64,000 nucleotides of DNA from Unio delphinus (taxonomy: Eukaryota > Mollusca > Bivalvia > Unionida > Unionidae). The number at the start of each line of letters is the position of its first letter. Positions within the stretch are counted from its first letter, which is position 1. The translations under genes and the position numbers were made by a program. This document shows positions 43,909 through 55,715 of the stretch, piece after piece. Under the pieces are notes generated by a model that was given only the letters and a program-made list of their open reading frames with translations, was not told the DNA's origin and ran no database searches. The DNA is taken from assembly GCA_029339505.1 (NCBI GenBank), contig JAQISU010000118.1, positions 5,321,501 to 5,385,500 of the forward strand, read 5' to 3'.

Positions 43909-44616
43909 ATAATATGAGGAACTTGTATCAACCGGTATGATTTTTTTCCCTTCAGGCTTTTTTTTTTTTCTTCAGCACTTAGCTTGCATCAGCCATGTGT
44001 GAATATATATATATATAATGTCAAACTTTGACAAAAGCAAAAGGTTTGATATAATGATCTGTACAGTAATAATGCTCATTGACTGAGATTTCTTACAGGT
44101 GTAATAAATATGGGATTAGTGAACTTGTAGTTCAATATATAATTTGATGTTTTGAGAATATGGCCATGAAGGGGTGCATCATCAAAAATCGTTAGAGGCT
44201 TGTAAGTCAAACTTGTGCAATCAGCAACTTTCTCACTTCCATAACATGATCTTTTACTGTCCTAGGTCTAAGGAGCTAAACATTATCATCATTTTAAAAA
44301 AAAAAACAAACAACAATATCTCTAATCACATGTAAATAGACTTCACATGCTGTAGTAAGTATGCATTGCTCCCAGATCTATTATGGTGCACATCGAGTCC
44401 ATGACAATATAATATTTAATTTTAATTGTTTTAAAGTTATTACAATGTTTAAAACCACAAATCTGTCTTGGTGTAAATGTGTGGTACCAATTGATTCAGC
44501 AAAAATGATATACTATACGACATCTATAGTTACTTCATCTATGTAATCAATAAATATACTGATTTTTTTTATCCTTCTGTTCCAGTAGCATATTATTTCC
44601 AAAAATTGTGTTGCTT
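43909..44616. other. Intron sequence, nothing recognised
   Basis: T-rich and AT-rich tracts only, including a short (TA)n at about 44007. Confidence 0.5.
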
Positions 44617-44955
44617 TTTATACCAATTCTGCACAAAATTTACTTAGATATCATTTCCAGAAATCTTTATACCAATTCTTCACAAGATTTACTCTGATAT
44701 CATTTCCAGAAATCTTTATACCCATTCTGCATAAGATTTACTCTGATATCATTTCCGGAAATCTTTATACCAATTCTACTTAAGATTTACTCAGATATCT
44801 TTTCAAGAAATCTATATACCAATTCTGCATAAGATTTACTCAGATATCATTTCCAGAAATCTTTATACCAATTCTGCATAAGATTTACTCTGATATCATC
44901 TCCAGAAATCTTTATACCAATACTACTTAAGATTTACTCAGAGATCTCTTCAAAG
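44617..44955. repeat. 49-bp minisatellite, about 7 copies
   Basis: The unit is TTTATACCAATTCTGCATAA, then GATTTACTCTGATATCATTT, then CCAGAAATC. It is unrelated in sequence to the other 49-bp arrays. Confidence 0.9.
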
Positions 44956-45740
44956 CTTTCTTTTATCTGAATAACTTGGACCCGGCTCTGCCTTCACACA
45001 AATTGGCATATTTGATTCAAGTCGTTTATCTCATGAAATATGTATTATGCAAATTTTTCAACAATTAGGACAGGTTGTATGATTAGGACAGGTTGTATGA
45101 TCAAGTTTTTAAAAATCTATGTAGATTTGCAGCTTAATTATGGATTTTTTTTAAATTTCTTTTTCAACAGTTTTCAAACTAATCAGAGGAAGATAATATT
45201 TGTTATTATTATTTAATTTTCTTTTGTTTATAAATTTTGTATTTTTAAAGAAATAAAATTATACGAGTAAAATCTAAGAATTGTCTTTTCAATGTAAAAC
45301 AGAGATCCAAATGCAGGACGTTTGCAGGCATGGTAAGTTTTGTTTGATGGTTGAAGTGGTATCATTGTTCCATCACATATTCCTACCATTAAATATTCAT
45401 TCCTTGCCAATAAAAAATGATCAACAACAGTTTTCCCATTTGTACACTGACCTATGTTATACAATGCTAATTTATTTGGTGCTTGTACAAAGTGGTTTCT
45501 GTTTTTAGTTTTTTTTCATGAATGTTATTTATATCTCACCATTTTTTACTTCATGTTGTTGATCTTGTCACTGTCAGTCATCTAAGTATTAAGTTACATT
45601 TATTCATACCACAGCCTCTGTATGGAGTGTTACATATGTGTATGTATGTATGTATGTATGTATGTATGTATGTATGTATGTATGTATGTATGTATGTATG
45701 TAGGTAGGTAGGTAGGTAGGTAGGTAGGTAGGTAGGTAGG

Positions 45741-45792
<52 letters not shown>

Positions 45793-46093
45793 TATGTATG
45801 CATGTGTATGTGTGTGATTGTATGTAGGTAGGTAGGTAGGTATGTACGTAGGTAGGTAGGTAGGTAAGTAGCAGCACATCATGATAATCCTGATTGTATA
45901 GTACTGATTAAAAGTAAAGTTCCAATAATATAAAGTCATGGCCATACAGCTTCATGTTCATCGCATATTTAAGTTCTGATGAATAATGACTAAATAGATT
46001 GAAACGAAAATTGGTATAAAGCTTCATATTAGAAGAGAGCTTTGTTAAGGTTCATTTTCAATTTTAGAAAATGTTGCAGATCTATGGCACTGC
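44956..46093. repeat. Intron with (TATG)n, (TAGG)n and (TG)n microsatellites
   Basis: A composite microsatellite occupies about 45638-45870: TATG units, then TAGG units, then a pure TG run, then TATG/TAGG again. Long open frames on the - strand here (Thr/His/Tyr/Pro repeats) are artefacts of these simple repeats. The rest is AT-rich with no gene seen. Confidence 0.85.
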
Positions 46094-46453
46094 CTGACAA
46101 TAGTACTTTGCCCTTCAATTGCATCATATCTGACAATAGTACTTTGCCCTTCAATTGCATCATATCTGACAATAGTACTTTGCCCTTCAATTGCATCATA
46201 TCTGACAATAGTACTTTGCCCTTCAATTGCATCATATCTGACAATAGTACTTTGCCCTTCAATTGCATCATATCTGACAATAGTACTTTGCCCTTCAATT
46301 GCATCATATCTAACAATAGTACTTTGCCCTTCAATTGCATCATATCTGACAATAGTACTTTGCCCTTCAATTGCATCATATCTGACAATAGTACTTTGCC
46401 CTTCAATTGCATCATATCTGACAATAGTACTTTGCCCTTCAATTGCATCATAT
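46094..46453. repeat. 36-bp repeat, exactly 10 copies, nearly perfect
   Basis: The unit CTGACAATAGTACTTTGCCC then TTCAATTGCATCATAT is repeated ten times with, as far as I can see, a single substitution (CTAACAATAG at about 46310). The unit is a multiple of three and has no stop in one frame on each strand, so long repetitive open frames exist on both strands (+ repeats DNSTLPFNCIIS). No splice sites in kinase phase are seen, and I do not call it a gene. Confidence 0.95.
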
Positions 46454-47587
46454 CTGCAGGAGCTTTAGTGTTGTATAAACGATTGAAGAGAGAAAATCCA
46501 GATAAGCAAACCAAACTTGTTATCAGATTTTGATTGTAAATCTTGCTGACATTGTTATCTTTTATTTTATTTAAGCTTTGTTTTTATTGTTTTAAACTTT
46601 TTAGGACCATGACACTTTTTGTTTGTAATATTTTTGAAAAAATGCTTGACAAAAACCATGATATGGGTAACTGTTGACAAGCAAATTAATGGTGGTACAA
46701 CTTGGGAGCAGAACATATTGCTAGACAACATGGTAAAAGCCCCATCATGATCCAGTGCTTAATGATTTTTGTAATAGATTTTAAATGGATTTTTTTACAT
46801 ATTGACAATATTACATAAAAATGTAACCATGTATATTGTCTCTCTAATGACCATTATCTTACAGCAAGAAGAAATTAAACCAAATCACTTTTTTTTATGA
46901 CTAAGAAATAAAAGCAATTCATGTTCATATCATACTCATTACTTATGCAGGTTTTAGCACTACGAATTCAAATAGCATCTTTGTGTTGTTTGGTGATTTA
47001 TTCCGATCTACATTTGTGTATTGCACAAGAGTGTTGAATTGCAGTCTTTGTTCACCAGAAAATATCACAATGTGTCTTTATCATTAATGGGATTGTGATC
47101 ATATTCTATTTCATTGTACACCTGTATTTAAAGTTGTAAAAGGTTAAAAAAGATGTGCAAGAGTCGTAAATATGTCAAATGTATATAAATGTCTCCAGAG
47201 TATAATAAAGGTTATATTTTATATGAATAGAATAAAATTGATAACAGGATACAGTAAATTTTAAGATCATGTGTACATCAAGATATATTTTTGCATTTTC
47301 TTCTCACAGCTTTGTACATACTCAAAACTTAAGTGTCACTGTCTTTTTTAATTGCTAAAAAATGCTCACATGATTTTTTTAGTTTTGTGATTTTGTTCAT
47401 AGAGTCTAATTCATATAAGAGATGAAATTATCTGCCATTAATATTGTGATTTGGTATCAATTATCAACAGACATGTTTAGTTTTATTTTTAAGAAAAGAG
47501 TTTTAGAACAAAGAAATGTAAATATTCTCATAATTGCAAGGGATTTTGTTATGAAGTGGAAAGTATTTTTTAAAGTATTTCATTTAG
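46454..47587. other. Intron sequence, nothing recognised
   Basis: AT-rich with no coding, RNA or transposon signal I can support. Confidence 0.5.
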
Positions 47588-47797
47588 TACAGTGAATTCA
47601 CTGTTTTTCATTGGGTATCATTTTTCGAGGATCGAATGATTAATGTGAACCACAAATTGAATGAGCAATCATTCAAGGATTCTTCTACTTCTGTGGAAAC
47701 AATAGGATGCCTCCCCCAAGTCAAAATTTTAAAAACAAAAAAAATTACAATTTGTGAATCCATGAAAATTGGTACCTATGAAAAAGAATTCACAGTA
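47588..47797. mobile_element. Short palindromic MITE
   Basis: The left arm TACAGTGAATTCACTGTTTT continues to TCATTGGGTATCATTTTTCG. The right arm, read in reverse complement, gives ACTGTGAATTCTTTTTCATA followed by GGTACCAATTTTCATGGATT. The arms match over about 40 bases with small gaps. I recall this core as common in bivalve genomes. A 62-codon open frame inside it is not a gene. Confidence 0.6.
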
Positions 47798-48152
47798 TTT
47801 GGAAAATGTTCCTGGAAAAAATAATTGATTTTCTTTGTACGGTTTAATGCACCCTCTGGACTACTTGCAGAGGATTAATAATTTATTATTTATGCAGAGC
47901 TTTAATATTTTTTCATTTGTTGGCTTAGCATTTGGTAAAAACATGAAGTATTTATTGTTTAGATGAAAGAAACATTCCAAAACTGAGGATGAAACCAATA
48001 TATAGGAAATAAATGCCTAAAGTTTTCTTAAGTAATATTTGATTAGAATGCCATTGATATGCATTTTAAACCATAAACACCTTGATACTGGCTAAATGCA
48101 GGTTTCTTTCCACATGAAGTTTTGCTCTATATTTAACATTTACATTTTGCAG

Positions 48153-48370
48153 GGTAACAGATAAGCCTGTCAAAAAGTCCACCCTGCCTCCAAACTACAA
48201 GAAGTCCTTGACTAACCATCATAGTGTATCACTAAGTCCCCAGCCTCTCCAGTCTGAAAAAAGCACTCTGCATGATAAGATGATGGAGAAGTATCGCACG
48301 AAGCCACGAGAATCAACAGAGAAAAAAGACAAGGAGTTTATAAGTTTTCCTGAAGTTAAAGGAGCAGAGG
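48153..48370 (+). CDS. CDKL2/3: CDKL2/CDKL3-type kinase, tail exon with FPE motif
   Basis: The acceptor is CATTTTGCAG / GGTAAC and the donor GAGG / GTGTGT, phase 2 to 1. It encodes about 72 residues, starting VTDKPVKKSTLPPNYKKS and ending DKEFISFPEVKGAE. The final motif resembles the (K)EFxFPE segment in the tail of vertebrate CDKL3, which is why I lean to CDKL3 over CDKL2. The region is basic and Ser-rich, with SLSPQPLQ as a possible proline-directed phosphorylation site. The frame stays open past the donor into the intron, but the phase to the next exon requires the GT at 48371. Confidence 0.82.
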
Positions 48371-49055
48371 GTGTGTTAATACTGTTTTCTGAAACTCATA
48401 TCAGCAAATTGTTTACATGTTTGAAAGGAACACACCTTTTTATTATGTCTTAAAGTTGTTTCTTTAAAATGAAGATATTTGTAATAAATGTATACAGTAA
48501 AAGGTTGGTCAGCCATATTGCTTCTCAGCTGAAGAAGAGTTCCGATAATTTTTGTAGATAATTTATTTAAAGTTCAGTAAATTTAAATCATTATTTCATT
48601 TCATTTAGGATCTTGGTTTATAGAATTTAGGACTTGAAAAATCCTCAAATAGGCTGCTTGTCCAGAATCATAGTTTTCATGAACTTTCACCAAAAGTGGA
48701 ACATTTCCTTCATTAGTTGGCAAGTTACCAATAATTTTACTTGCCCAGCGGTATCTTCAGCTTGTCAGTGAGTTGCTGAAAATTCTTAACCCTCCCCTGC
48801 CATAATAAAATGGTTTCTTTATTGTATCAGTTTAAATGGGAGGTCGTTTTTAGTTTAAACATGAAAATGAATATAATTTTTCATAATTAACTGAAATAAC
48901 CATATTCTCCTATTTTGGAGATATTTTTATAGCTATTATTTATTGCAATTTCCTGATACCAAGTTTTTTTGTTTTAAAGCAAACAAATGTTTTAAGTTGG
49001 AATGTAAACTAAGGAATGTTTTAATGCATGTACTTAAACAAATTGTTTATTGATG
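48371..49055. other. Intron sequence, nothing recognised
   Basis: AT-rich intron without further signal. Confidence 0.5.
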
Positions 49056-49831
49056 GCTGAAACCCTAATTTTAAAATGGATTTACCTTAAGGATAATCCT
49101 TTTAGTTAGGAATAAAAACTCTAATTTTAAGATGGATTAACTTAAGGATAATCCTTTTAGTTAGCAATAAAAACCCTAATTTTAAGATGGATTAACTTGG
49201 GGCTGTTGCTTTTAGTTAGGAATAAAAACCCTAATTTTAAAATGGATTAACTTAAGGCTGTTGCTTTTAGTTAGCAATAAAAACCCTAATTTTAAGATGG
49301 ATTAACTTAGGGCTGTTGCTTTTAGTTAGCAATAAAAATCCTAATTTTAAGATGGATTAACTTAAGGCTGTTGCTTTTAGTTAGCAATAAAAACCCTAAT
49401 TTTAAAATGGATTAACTTAAGGCTGTTGCTTTTAGTTAGCAATAAAAATCCTAATTTTAAGATGGATTAACTTAGGGCTGTTGCTTTTAGTTAGCAATAA
49501 AAATCCTAATTTTAAGATGGATTAACTTAAGGCTGTTGCTTTTAGTTAGCAATAAAAATCCTAATTCTAAAATGGATTAACTTAAGGCTGTTGCTTTTAG
49601 TTAGCAATAAAAACCCTAATTTTAAGATGGATTAACTTAAGGCTGTTGCTTTTAGTTAGCAATAAAAACCCTAATTTTAAGATGGATTAACTTAAGGCTG
49701 TTGCTTTTAGTTAGCAATAAAAATCCTAATTTTAAGATGGATTAACTTAGGGCTGTTGCTTTTAGTTAGCAATAAAAATCCTAATTTTAAGATGGATTAA
49801 CTTAAGGCTGTTGCTTTTAGTTAGCAATAAA
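49056..49831. repeat. 55-bp minisatellite, about 14 copies
   Basis: The unit is GTTAGCAATAAAAACCCTAA, then TTTTAAGATGGATTAACTTA, then AGGCTGTTGCTTTTA. The first two copies use GGATAATCC in place of GGCTGTTGC. The last copy ends in an A-run that abuts the SINE to its right. Confidence 0.93.
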
Positions 49832-49842
49832 AAAAAAAACAG

Positions 49843-50097
49843 CTGACATGCTGCAGTGTGGCAGTTTCTAGTGATGTCCAGCACTGGGGCATCATGCTGC
49901 AGACATGTAGCATGATGTACCACCCAGTCACATTATCCTGACACCAGGTCAATCAGTCCTAACACTTACCTCTTAATGCTGAGCGCCAAGCGAGGCAGCT
50001 GTTAGTACCATTTTTGTAAGTCTTTGGTATGACTTGGCCAAAATTTGAACCCACGATCTCCCGCTCCTGTGGCGGACACTCTAACCACTAGGACACC
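49843..50097 (-). mobile_element. tRNA-derived SINE, minus strand
   Basis: Read on the - strand, it starts GGTGTCCTAGTGGTTAGAGT (A box TAGTGGTTAGAG). It then has GTGGGTTCAAAT (B box) about 30 bases downstream, then a non-tRNA body with TTGGCGCTCAGCATTAAGAG and GTCAGGATAATGTGACTGGG. It was inserted at the right edge of the 55-bp array. It is a pol III-type SINE and not a functional tRNA gene, because the stems do not close. Confidence 0.8.
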
Positions 50098-50671
50098 AGA
50101 GTAGTTTTAAATTTGTTGAACTTCTGCATGTATTTGTTTGATTGCCAGCATTTAACATTATCATTTTGTAGAGTTATGGTTGATTATTGTTTAATAACCA
50201 CTTTTGTTTCCACAAAGTTCTCTGTTTGCTGTGCTGAACAAATTGTTGCAAGCAGTGCCCTTTCTGATGCACCCATCACTTCCAAGCATAATGGTCCTTA
50301 ATAAATTATTATATAAATTTTCTCTTTTTTTTAATCAAAAGAAACTGAATGTAAATTCCAGCCATAGGTCATTTTTAAACATTTGTTTTGTTTTGAATAA
50401 TGGTCTATTGTAACTAATTGCATTGACTCAGATAAAATATGCATAATTTGTATTATTATTATTATTAGGCCTTTTTTAATGTTATGACCAGGGCTACTAA
50501 ATCATCAGACAGATATGATTTTGATGCTCTAGTAAGGTATATATGTGAATGTAGGTAAAAAAAATTGTAGTAAGAATATAGTAATCAGTACAAAAATTTA
50601 GTGAGGAAAATCTTAGTTTGCTTTAGCATGGCTATAAAGGTGTCCTAACAGCTGTATTTCTCTTGTTGCAG

Positions 50672-50784
50672 CATTTGGTGGAAAGAGCAAGACCAAACCA
50701 GCATTACAGAGGTCTAGCGTCGCTACAATACCACACATTACAAACTTGGATCCCTTCAGTAGTAATAACCAGATAACAAATAAT
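50672..50784 (+). CDS. CDKL2/3: CDKL2/CDKL3-type kinase, penultimate exon
   Basis: The acceptor is CTTGTTGCAG / CATTT and the donor AATAAT / GTAAGT, phase 1 to 0. It encodes about 37 residues, AFGGKSKTKPALQRSSVATI and then PHITNLDPFSSNNQITNN. The IPHITNLD stretch recalls a conserved segment near the C-terminus of CDKL3. Phase joins exactly to both neighbouring exons. Confidence 0.82.
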
Positions 50785-51567
50785 GTAAGTTATGCTGTGT
50801 AAAAGAATTAGAGATTTAAGTCTGCCATAGCTTAGTGACTTATGATGTCTGGTCCCTTTTGTCATACAACGGAAGATCTCACTCAGAAATATTCAGGCCA
50901 ATCAAGTATATGTACTTTTCAAGTGAGATTTCTTAATTTGGAGTGATATATATTTGATGAGCAAAACTTTCACTTGGGCCGTTTATCAGCTGACCTACAA
51001 CATTACTGTAAAGGGAATGAATAACAAACTGATTTACACGCCTTCTATTAATTGAAATTGCATGACTCCAACTAGATGGCACACCAGTCTATTGTAGGTT
51101 AACCCTAATGTGTTTTTGCTGGATCTTGCTAAAGCAGTGGCCAGGGCAGGAGTCAAAATTATTACCCTTCAGATTCTGAGTCCATGGTGTCACCACTAGG
51201 TTGTACTGACTAGTGATGTAAATACCAAACTTAGGTGACCACAATTTACTGTAGAATGATAATTTTTTATGTCTTAACCCGTTTCACTAAGCATATTGAA
51301 GTTTCTTCCAGAAGTTGATATTTTTGAATATCATTCTCATGGCTTGGTTTGTAATAATAACAGTTTCACAGAACATTCATCAGTCATCTTAAGATAATAT
51401 TACATTTCATCACAGCTTCTGTAAAGACGAATGTTTTATTGTTGAGGGTAACTTGAGGTTTTCTTCAATTTTGAGGAATCATTTAAATCTTTTTCAAGAC
51501 TAAAAGATGCACAAGTGTCAGAGAGCTATTTTTCATTCTTTCTCGTAGATGGTTCCTGAATAGAATG
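50785..51567. other. Intron sequence, nothing recognised
   Basis: No gene-like or repeat signal that I can support. Confidence 0.5.
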
Positions 51568-51840
51568 CATTTAGTGTACTATTTCCCTTCTCATAATGCC
51601 AATATAGTCATGTTAGATATTAAATTCAGTACATTTAGTGTACTATTTCCCCTCTCATAATGCCAATATAGTCATGTTAGACATTAAATTCTTTACATTT
51701 AGTGTACTATTTTCCCTCTCATAATGCCAATATAGTCATATTAGACATTAAATTCTTTACATTTAGTGTACTATTTTCCCTCTCATAATGCCAATATAGT
51801 CATGTTAGACATGTACTATTTCACCTCTCATAATGCCAAT

Positions 51841-52323
51841 TAGAGGCCGACCGAAACTAAATTTCTGGTTTCGGCAGAAAACGAAACCAGACCGAAAGTT
51901 AAAAATTGACTTTCGGCCTAAACCGAAAGTTTACCTACACCTTCGGCCGAAACCGAAACCGAAAGATAAACCGAAGCTGCCGAACACAAGATTTATTAAT
52001 AAGGCCTAGGTCATGATGCAATGCCACACTAATTAAAAACGAATACAGAAGTATTCATTCAGAGCCTGCATTAAGGGAACTTCGCTAAATGTCAAATTGC
52101 CTAGCGCCGACTGACCGGCCAACAAACAGAGTAATAGACGCAGCACTAGCGTTGCATTCTGAAAGTTAAAATAGATTTTCGGATGATGACCGAAAGTCAA
52201 TATCAGTTTCGGGCGAAACCGAAAGCTAACTTTTTGGCTTCGGTCGAAACCCAAACTATGCCGAAAGTGGTCATTTGCCAACTTTCGGCACTGAAACCGA
52301 AACCGAATTTCGGTCGGCCTCTA
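51841..52323. mobile_element. hAT-type MITE with exact 8-bp target duplication
   Basis: The termini TAGAGGCCGACCGAAA and its exact reverse complement TTTCGGTCGGCCTCTA form 16-bp perfect inverted repeats. They are flanked by ATGCCAAT on both sides (51833-51840 and 52324-52331). The 8-bp duplication and the TAGAGGYCGACCGA termini point to the hAT superfamily. The inside is rich in CCGAAAC/GTTTCGG repeats and has no transposase, so the element is non-autonomous and depends on enzymes made elsewhere. Confidence 0.9.
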
Positions 52324-52824
52324 ATGCCAATATAGTCATGTTAGACATTAAATTCTTTACATTTAGTGTACTATTTCCCCTCCCATAATGCCAATATGGT
52401 CATGTTAGACATTACATTCTTTACATTTAGTGTACTATTTCCCTCATAATGCCAATATAGTTATGTTAGACATGTACTGTTTCCCCTCTCATAATGCCAA
52501 TATAGTCATATCAGACATTAAATTCTTTACATTTAGTGTACTATTTTCCCTCTCATAATGCCAATATGGTCATGTTAGACATGTACTATTTCCCATCTCA
52601 TAATGCCAATATAGTCATTTTAGACATTAAATTCTTTACATTTAGTGTACTATTTCCCCTCTCATATTGCCAATATAGTCATGTTAGACAATACATTCTT
52701 TACATTTAGTGTACTATTTCCCCTCTCACAATGCAATATAGTCATGTTAGACATTACATTCTTTACATTTAGTGTACTATTTTCCCTCTCATAATGCCAA
52801 TATAGTCATGTTAGACATTAAATT

Positions 52825-53081
52825 TGGAGCCCTGAGTGGCCGAGTGGTCTAAAGCGCTTTCTGTTATGGATCACTGCCATCTCACCTGTCTGTGTGGGTT
52901 CAAGTCTAAGATTCGGCTAATGTAGTTATGTGAGAAAGCTTGCCAGTAGCTTCTCTTGGGGTCGGTGGTTCTTTCCGGGGGTTTTCCTGGGTTCTTCCTG
53001 CACCAATAATACTGGCTGCCATACATGGTCTATCGTGTGCTGAAAAATGGCGTTAAACCCTACAACAGCAACAACAACAAC
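52825..53081 (+). mobile_element. tRNA-derived SINE, plus strand, with 12-bp target duplication
   Basis: It has an A box TGGCCGAGTGGTCTAA and a B box GGGTTCAAGTCT. The body has GGTCGGTGGTTCTTTCCGGG and CACCAATAATACTGGCTGCC, and the 3' end has ATGGCGTTAAACCC followed by (CAACAA)n. The target duplication AGACATTAAATT is at 52813-52824 and 53082-53093. The body and GCGTTAAAC tail match what I know of molluscan SINEs. It is a retrotransposed copy, not a tRNA gene. Confidence 0.9.
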
Positions 53082-53159
53082 AGACATTAAATTCTTTACA
53101 TTTAGTGTACTATTTCACCTCTAATAATGCCAATATAGTCATGTTAGACATATTAGGTG

Positions 53160-55020
53160 TGTCACATACCTCATTGGGAGATTTATCTATCTTCACTAAA
53201 TTCGGATTTCCATCACTTTGTGTTTACCAATTAGGTGTGTTACATACATTAGAGGCACTATCATCAAGATCAAGGTCATTGATTAATTTTTTTTTTCCAC
53301 TCACTTTTGTTTCAGCGCTAATTTTCAAGTCATTTATGAGTAAAGCATGAAACATTGTTTATATATTATTTTTACATTGTATGCTGGAAGGTCTATGTAA
53401 AAGTCTAGATCAAGAAGTTCCATATTATAAATTTTCTCATGCCCTTTGCTTTCTGCTTTTTAACGTTCAAGTCATCTGAGATAAGGAATAAAAGTCAGAA
53501 TATTCATACATCATCATTCAAAAGTTTCTCATGAACCTCATTGGTTGTCCTATTGTCAGTGTGTAATGTTATGTTATACTTAAGTGTTTTGAATCATACT
53601 TTCTTTTCCACTCTATAAAGTTCAATCCATTTGAAATTAAGGTATGACGCTTTGTGTATTTATACATCATCATTAGCAAGTGTACTACATTATCATGAAG
53701 GTCAAAGGTCAGTATTATCATTAACAAGTGTACTACATTATCATCAAGGTCTATCATCATTAGACCTTTCAACTTTAGTGATGAACTTCATATAATTTAT
53801 CATTAGAAACTGTCTCATGAACAAAATTTTTTGGGGGGGGGGGGGGCTGAGAGGTGGGTCATATCTTCAAGATCACAGGCATGGGCTAGCATTTTTAAGT
53901 TTAAAGTGATACTTTGCTTCCATTCTATAACATTTAAAGGCCATTTGCGATTTTGGGATGAAACTTGGCACACATGTGCATCATCATTAGTAGGTTTGTC
54001 AGACCACATTTGGGAGGGGTTCTTATCTTCAAGATTAAGGTACAGGGTCAGTATTTTAGGATTTCCTTCATGTTCTGTAACTTTAGAGCCATCTGAGATT
54101 AATGGATGAAACTTTTTGTATTTGCCATGATCACATTCAGATTATATCTTTAAGGTCAAGGTCAGAGGCTAATAATGTAATATTCTACTATATTATCCCT
54201 TCTGCTCTAGAACTTATGAGCAATTTAAAATTAAAAAAAATCATATATTCACGCTGGAAGAATTGTGGCATTCCTTGTTTGTGGTCATGTCTTTAACATC
54301 AATGTCATTGGTATATTTCCTGGCTTAATTTCTGTTTTATTTCTATTTTTAATAAAAAGCTGTTTGAAGTTCAGGGATGAACTATGGTACACTAGCTTGC
54401 ATTTTTGTTTCATGGCATTTATGTATGACAGTCGATGTTTTGTCTTCTAGCTTAAGGTCATGAATGGATTTACTCCCCTTTTCTGCAAATTTTCCCAAAT
54501 GCTAAACTTAAATACATTGCATGCATGCCTAGTAATTCAAAAGCTGTCACAATGTCACAGCTAGATTTCAACACTGTATACTTTTGGTGACCTTGCCTGA
54601 GTAAGCGTTGACAAAAAAATCACTGAATTTGCTTGTTCCCTGTGACATCTAGTGACAGCAGTGCAATCAGCTTTCTCCAGACCTCTTAGATGTGCTAGTT
54701 TTTCACTCTGATTTGTAAAAACATCATTCAAGTTATTGAGACACAAGGGCATGTCTCCCAAAGTGGGAGAACGTGTTATGGGTATCTGCATTGGATTCTG
54801 GTTTGGATGATTCAAATGCTAGAGGACCAAGTAAGCGCCGAATTTGAGTTTTAATTTTCAGAAAAACAGTACTAAAGAAATTTTTTTAGATAAATTACAA
54901 ATGATCATTGCAGGACACCATTTCTAAAATAAATATTTTTAAAATAATCTTTTTCTTACTCCAGTGCTATTCAATGAAATGAACTGCCCCAAGTAATTTG
55001 AACAGAAGACCTAAATCTGT
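53160..55020. repeat. Degenerate tandem repeats with 'aaggtcaaggtca' theme
   Basis: Loosely repeated blocks of roughly 165-185 bases share TTCAAGATCA / AAGGTCAAGGTCAGAGGCT, a T-rich middle and GATGAAACTT(G/T)G(C/T)A followed by CATCATCATTAG. They are strongly diverged and look like an ancient satellite. Short open frames here are chance. A G-run of 14 bases lies at about 53833. Confidence 0.6.
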
Positions 55021-55337
55021 TCAAAACAAAAATGTTTGATTACTATCTCAAAAAGGTTTGATTACTATCTCAAAAATGTTTGATTACTATCTCAAAAATG
55101 TTTGATTACTATCTCAAAAAGGCAGTTTCCATTGTAATTATTGAAATAAATGCAATCCAGTTTTTAAAAAATGTATTTCATAAACACTTTGTACTTTTAT
55201 GCCTAGTTATTTAAGAATGCTTTACTATTTTAATTTTTAGTTTTTTTTCCCCATTCTTACATTTTCAATAGTCTGTTAATTCTGAAGACCTCAGCAGAGA
55301 ATATTATTTTTTTCTGAGTTACCCTCATCAACTAACA

Positions 55338-55398
<61 letters not shown>

Positions 55399-55400
55399 TT
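55021..55400. repeat. 22-bp repeat and (ATT)n microsatellite
   Basis: About four copies of TTTGATTACTATCTCAAAAA lie at about 55034-55122. A run of about 19 ATT units lies at 55340-55398. Confidence 0.9.
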
Positions 55401-55715
55401 AATAGGAAATCCAGTTTGGAGCATTGTTTTGGCTGAGCATATTTTTGACCGTAGCATCATCATTAACCGATAGTGAAACATAGGTATCTTTTTTTCTCTA
55501 TAAATAGTGGTTGGTATCAACAATATTAAAATTGTATGCAAAGGTTAATCTCAGGTTTCCTCTTTAGCTATACAATCTACATGAAATGTCCGTCAAAATG
55601 AAGGTTTAAATTGAGGTAGTCCTCTGCAGAATCTGCCTACTTAAATTGGTCTTTGGAATGTCTGTGACTAGTTCTAATGTACAATAAATGTTTCATATTC
55701 CTCTTCTCTTTGTAG

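Larger units (their letters stand above)
51568..53150. repeat. 64-bp minisatellite, split by a hAT MITE and a SINE
   Basis: The unit is ACATTTAGTGTACTATTTCC, then CCTCTCATAATGCCAATATA, then GTCATGTTAGACATTAAATT CTTT. The spacing is 64 bases (for example 51631 to 51695), with some shortened copies lacking the 3' part. Two transposable elements inserted into it with recognisable target duplications. Confidence 0.92.

Noticed and set aside
45578..45945. Minus-strand frames of 99 and 113 codons rich in Thr, His, Tyr and Pro
   Set aside because: Direct translation of TATG/TAGG/TG microsatellites.
46029..46533. Repeat-peptide genes on both strands
   Set aside because: Openness follows from a 36-bp unit without stops, and both strands are equally open. 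Kept as a finding, not a gene.
47636..47824. 62-codon open frame
   Set aside because: It lies inside the palindromic MITE and has no phase-compatible splice sites.
52840..52915. Possible tRNA gene
   Set aside because: A and B boxes are present but the cloverleaf stems do not pair, and the sequence continues into a SINE body with target duplications.
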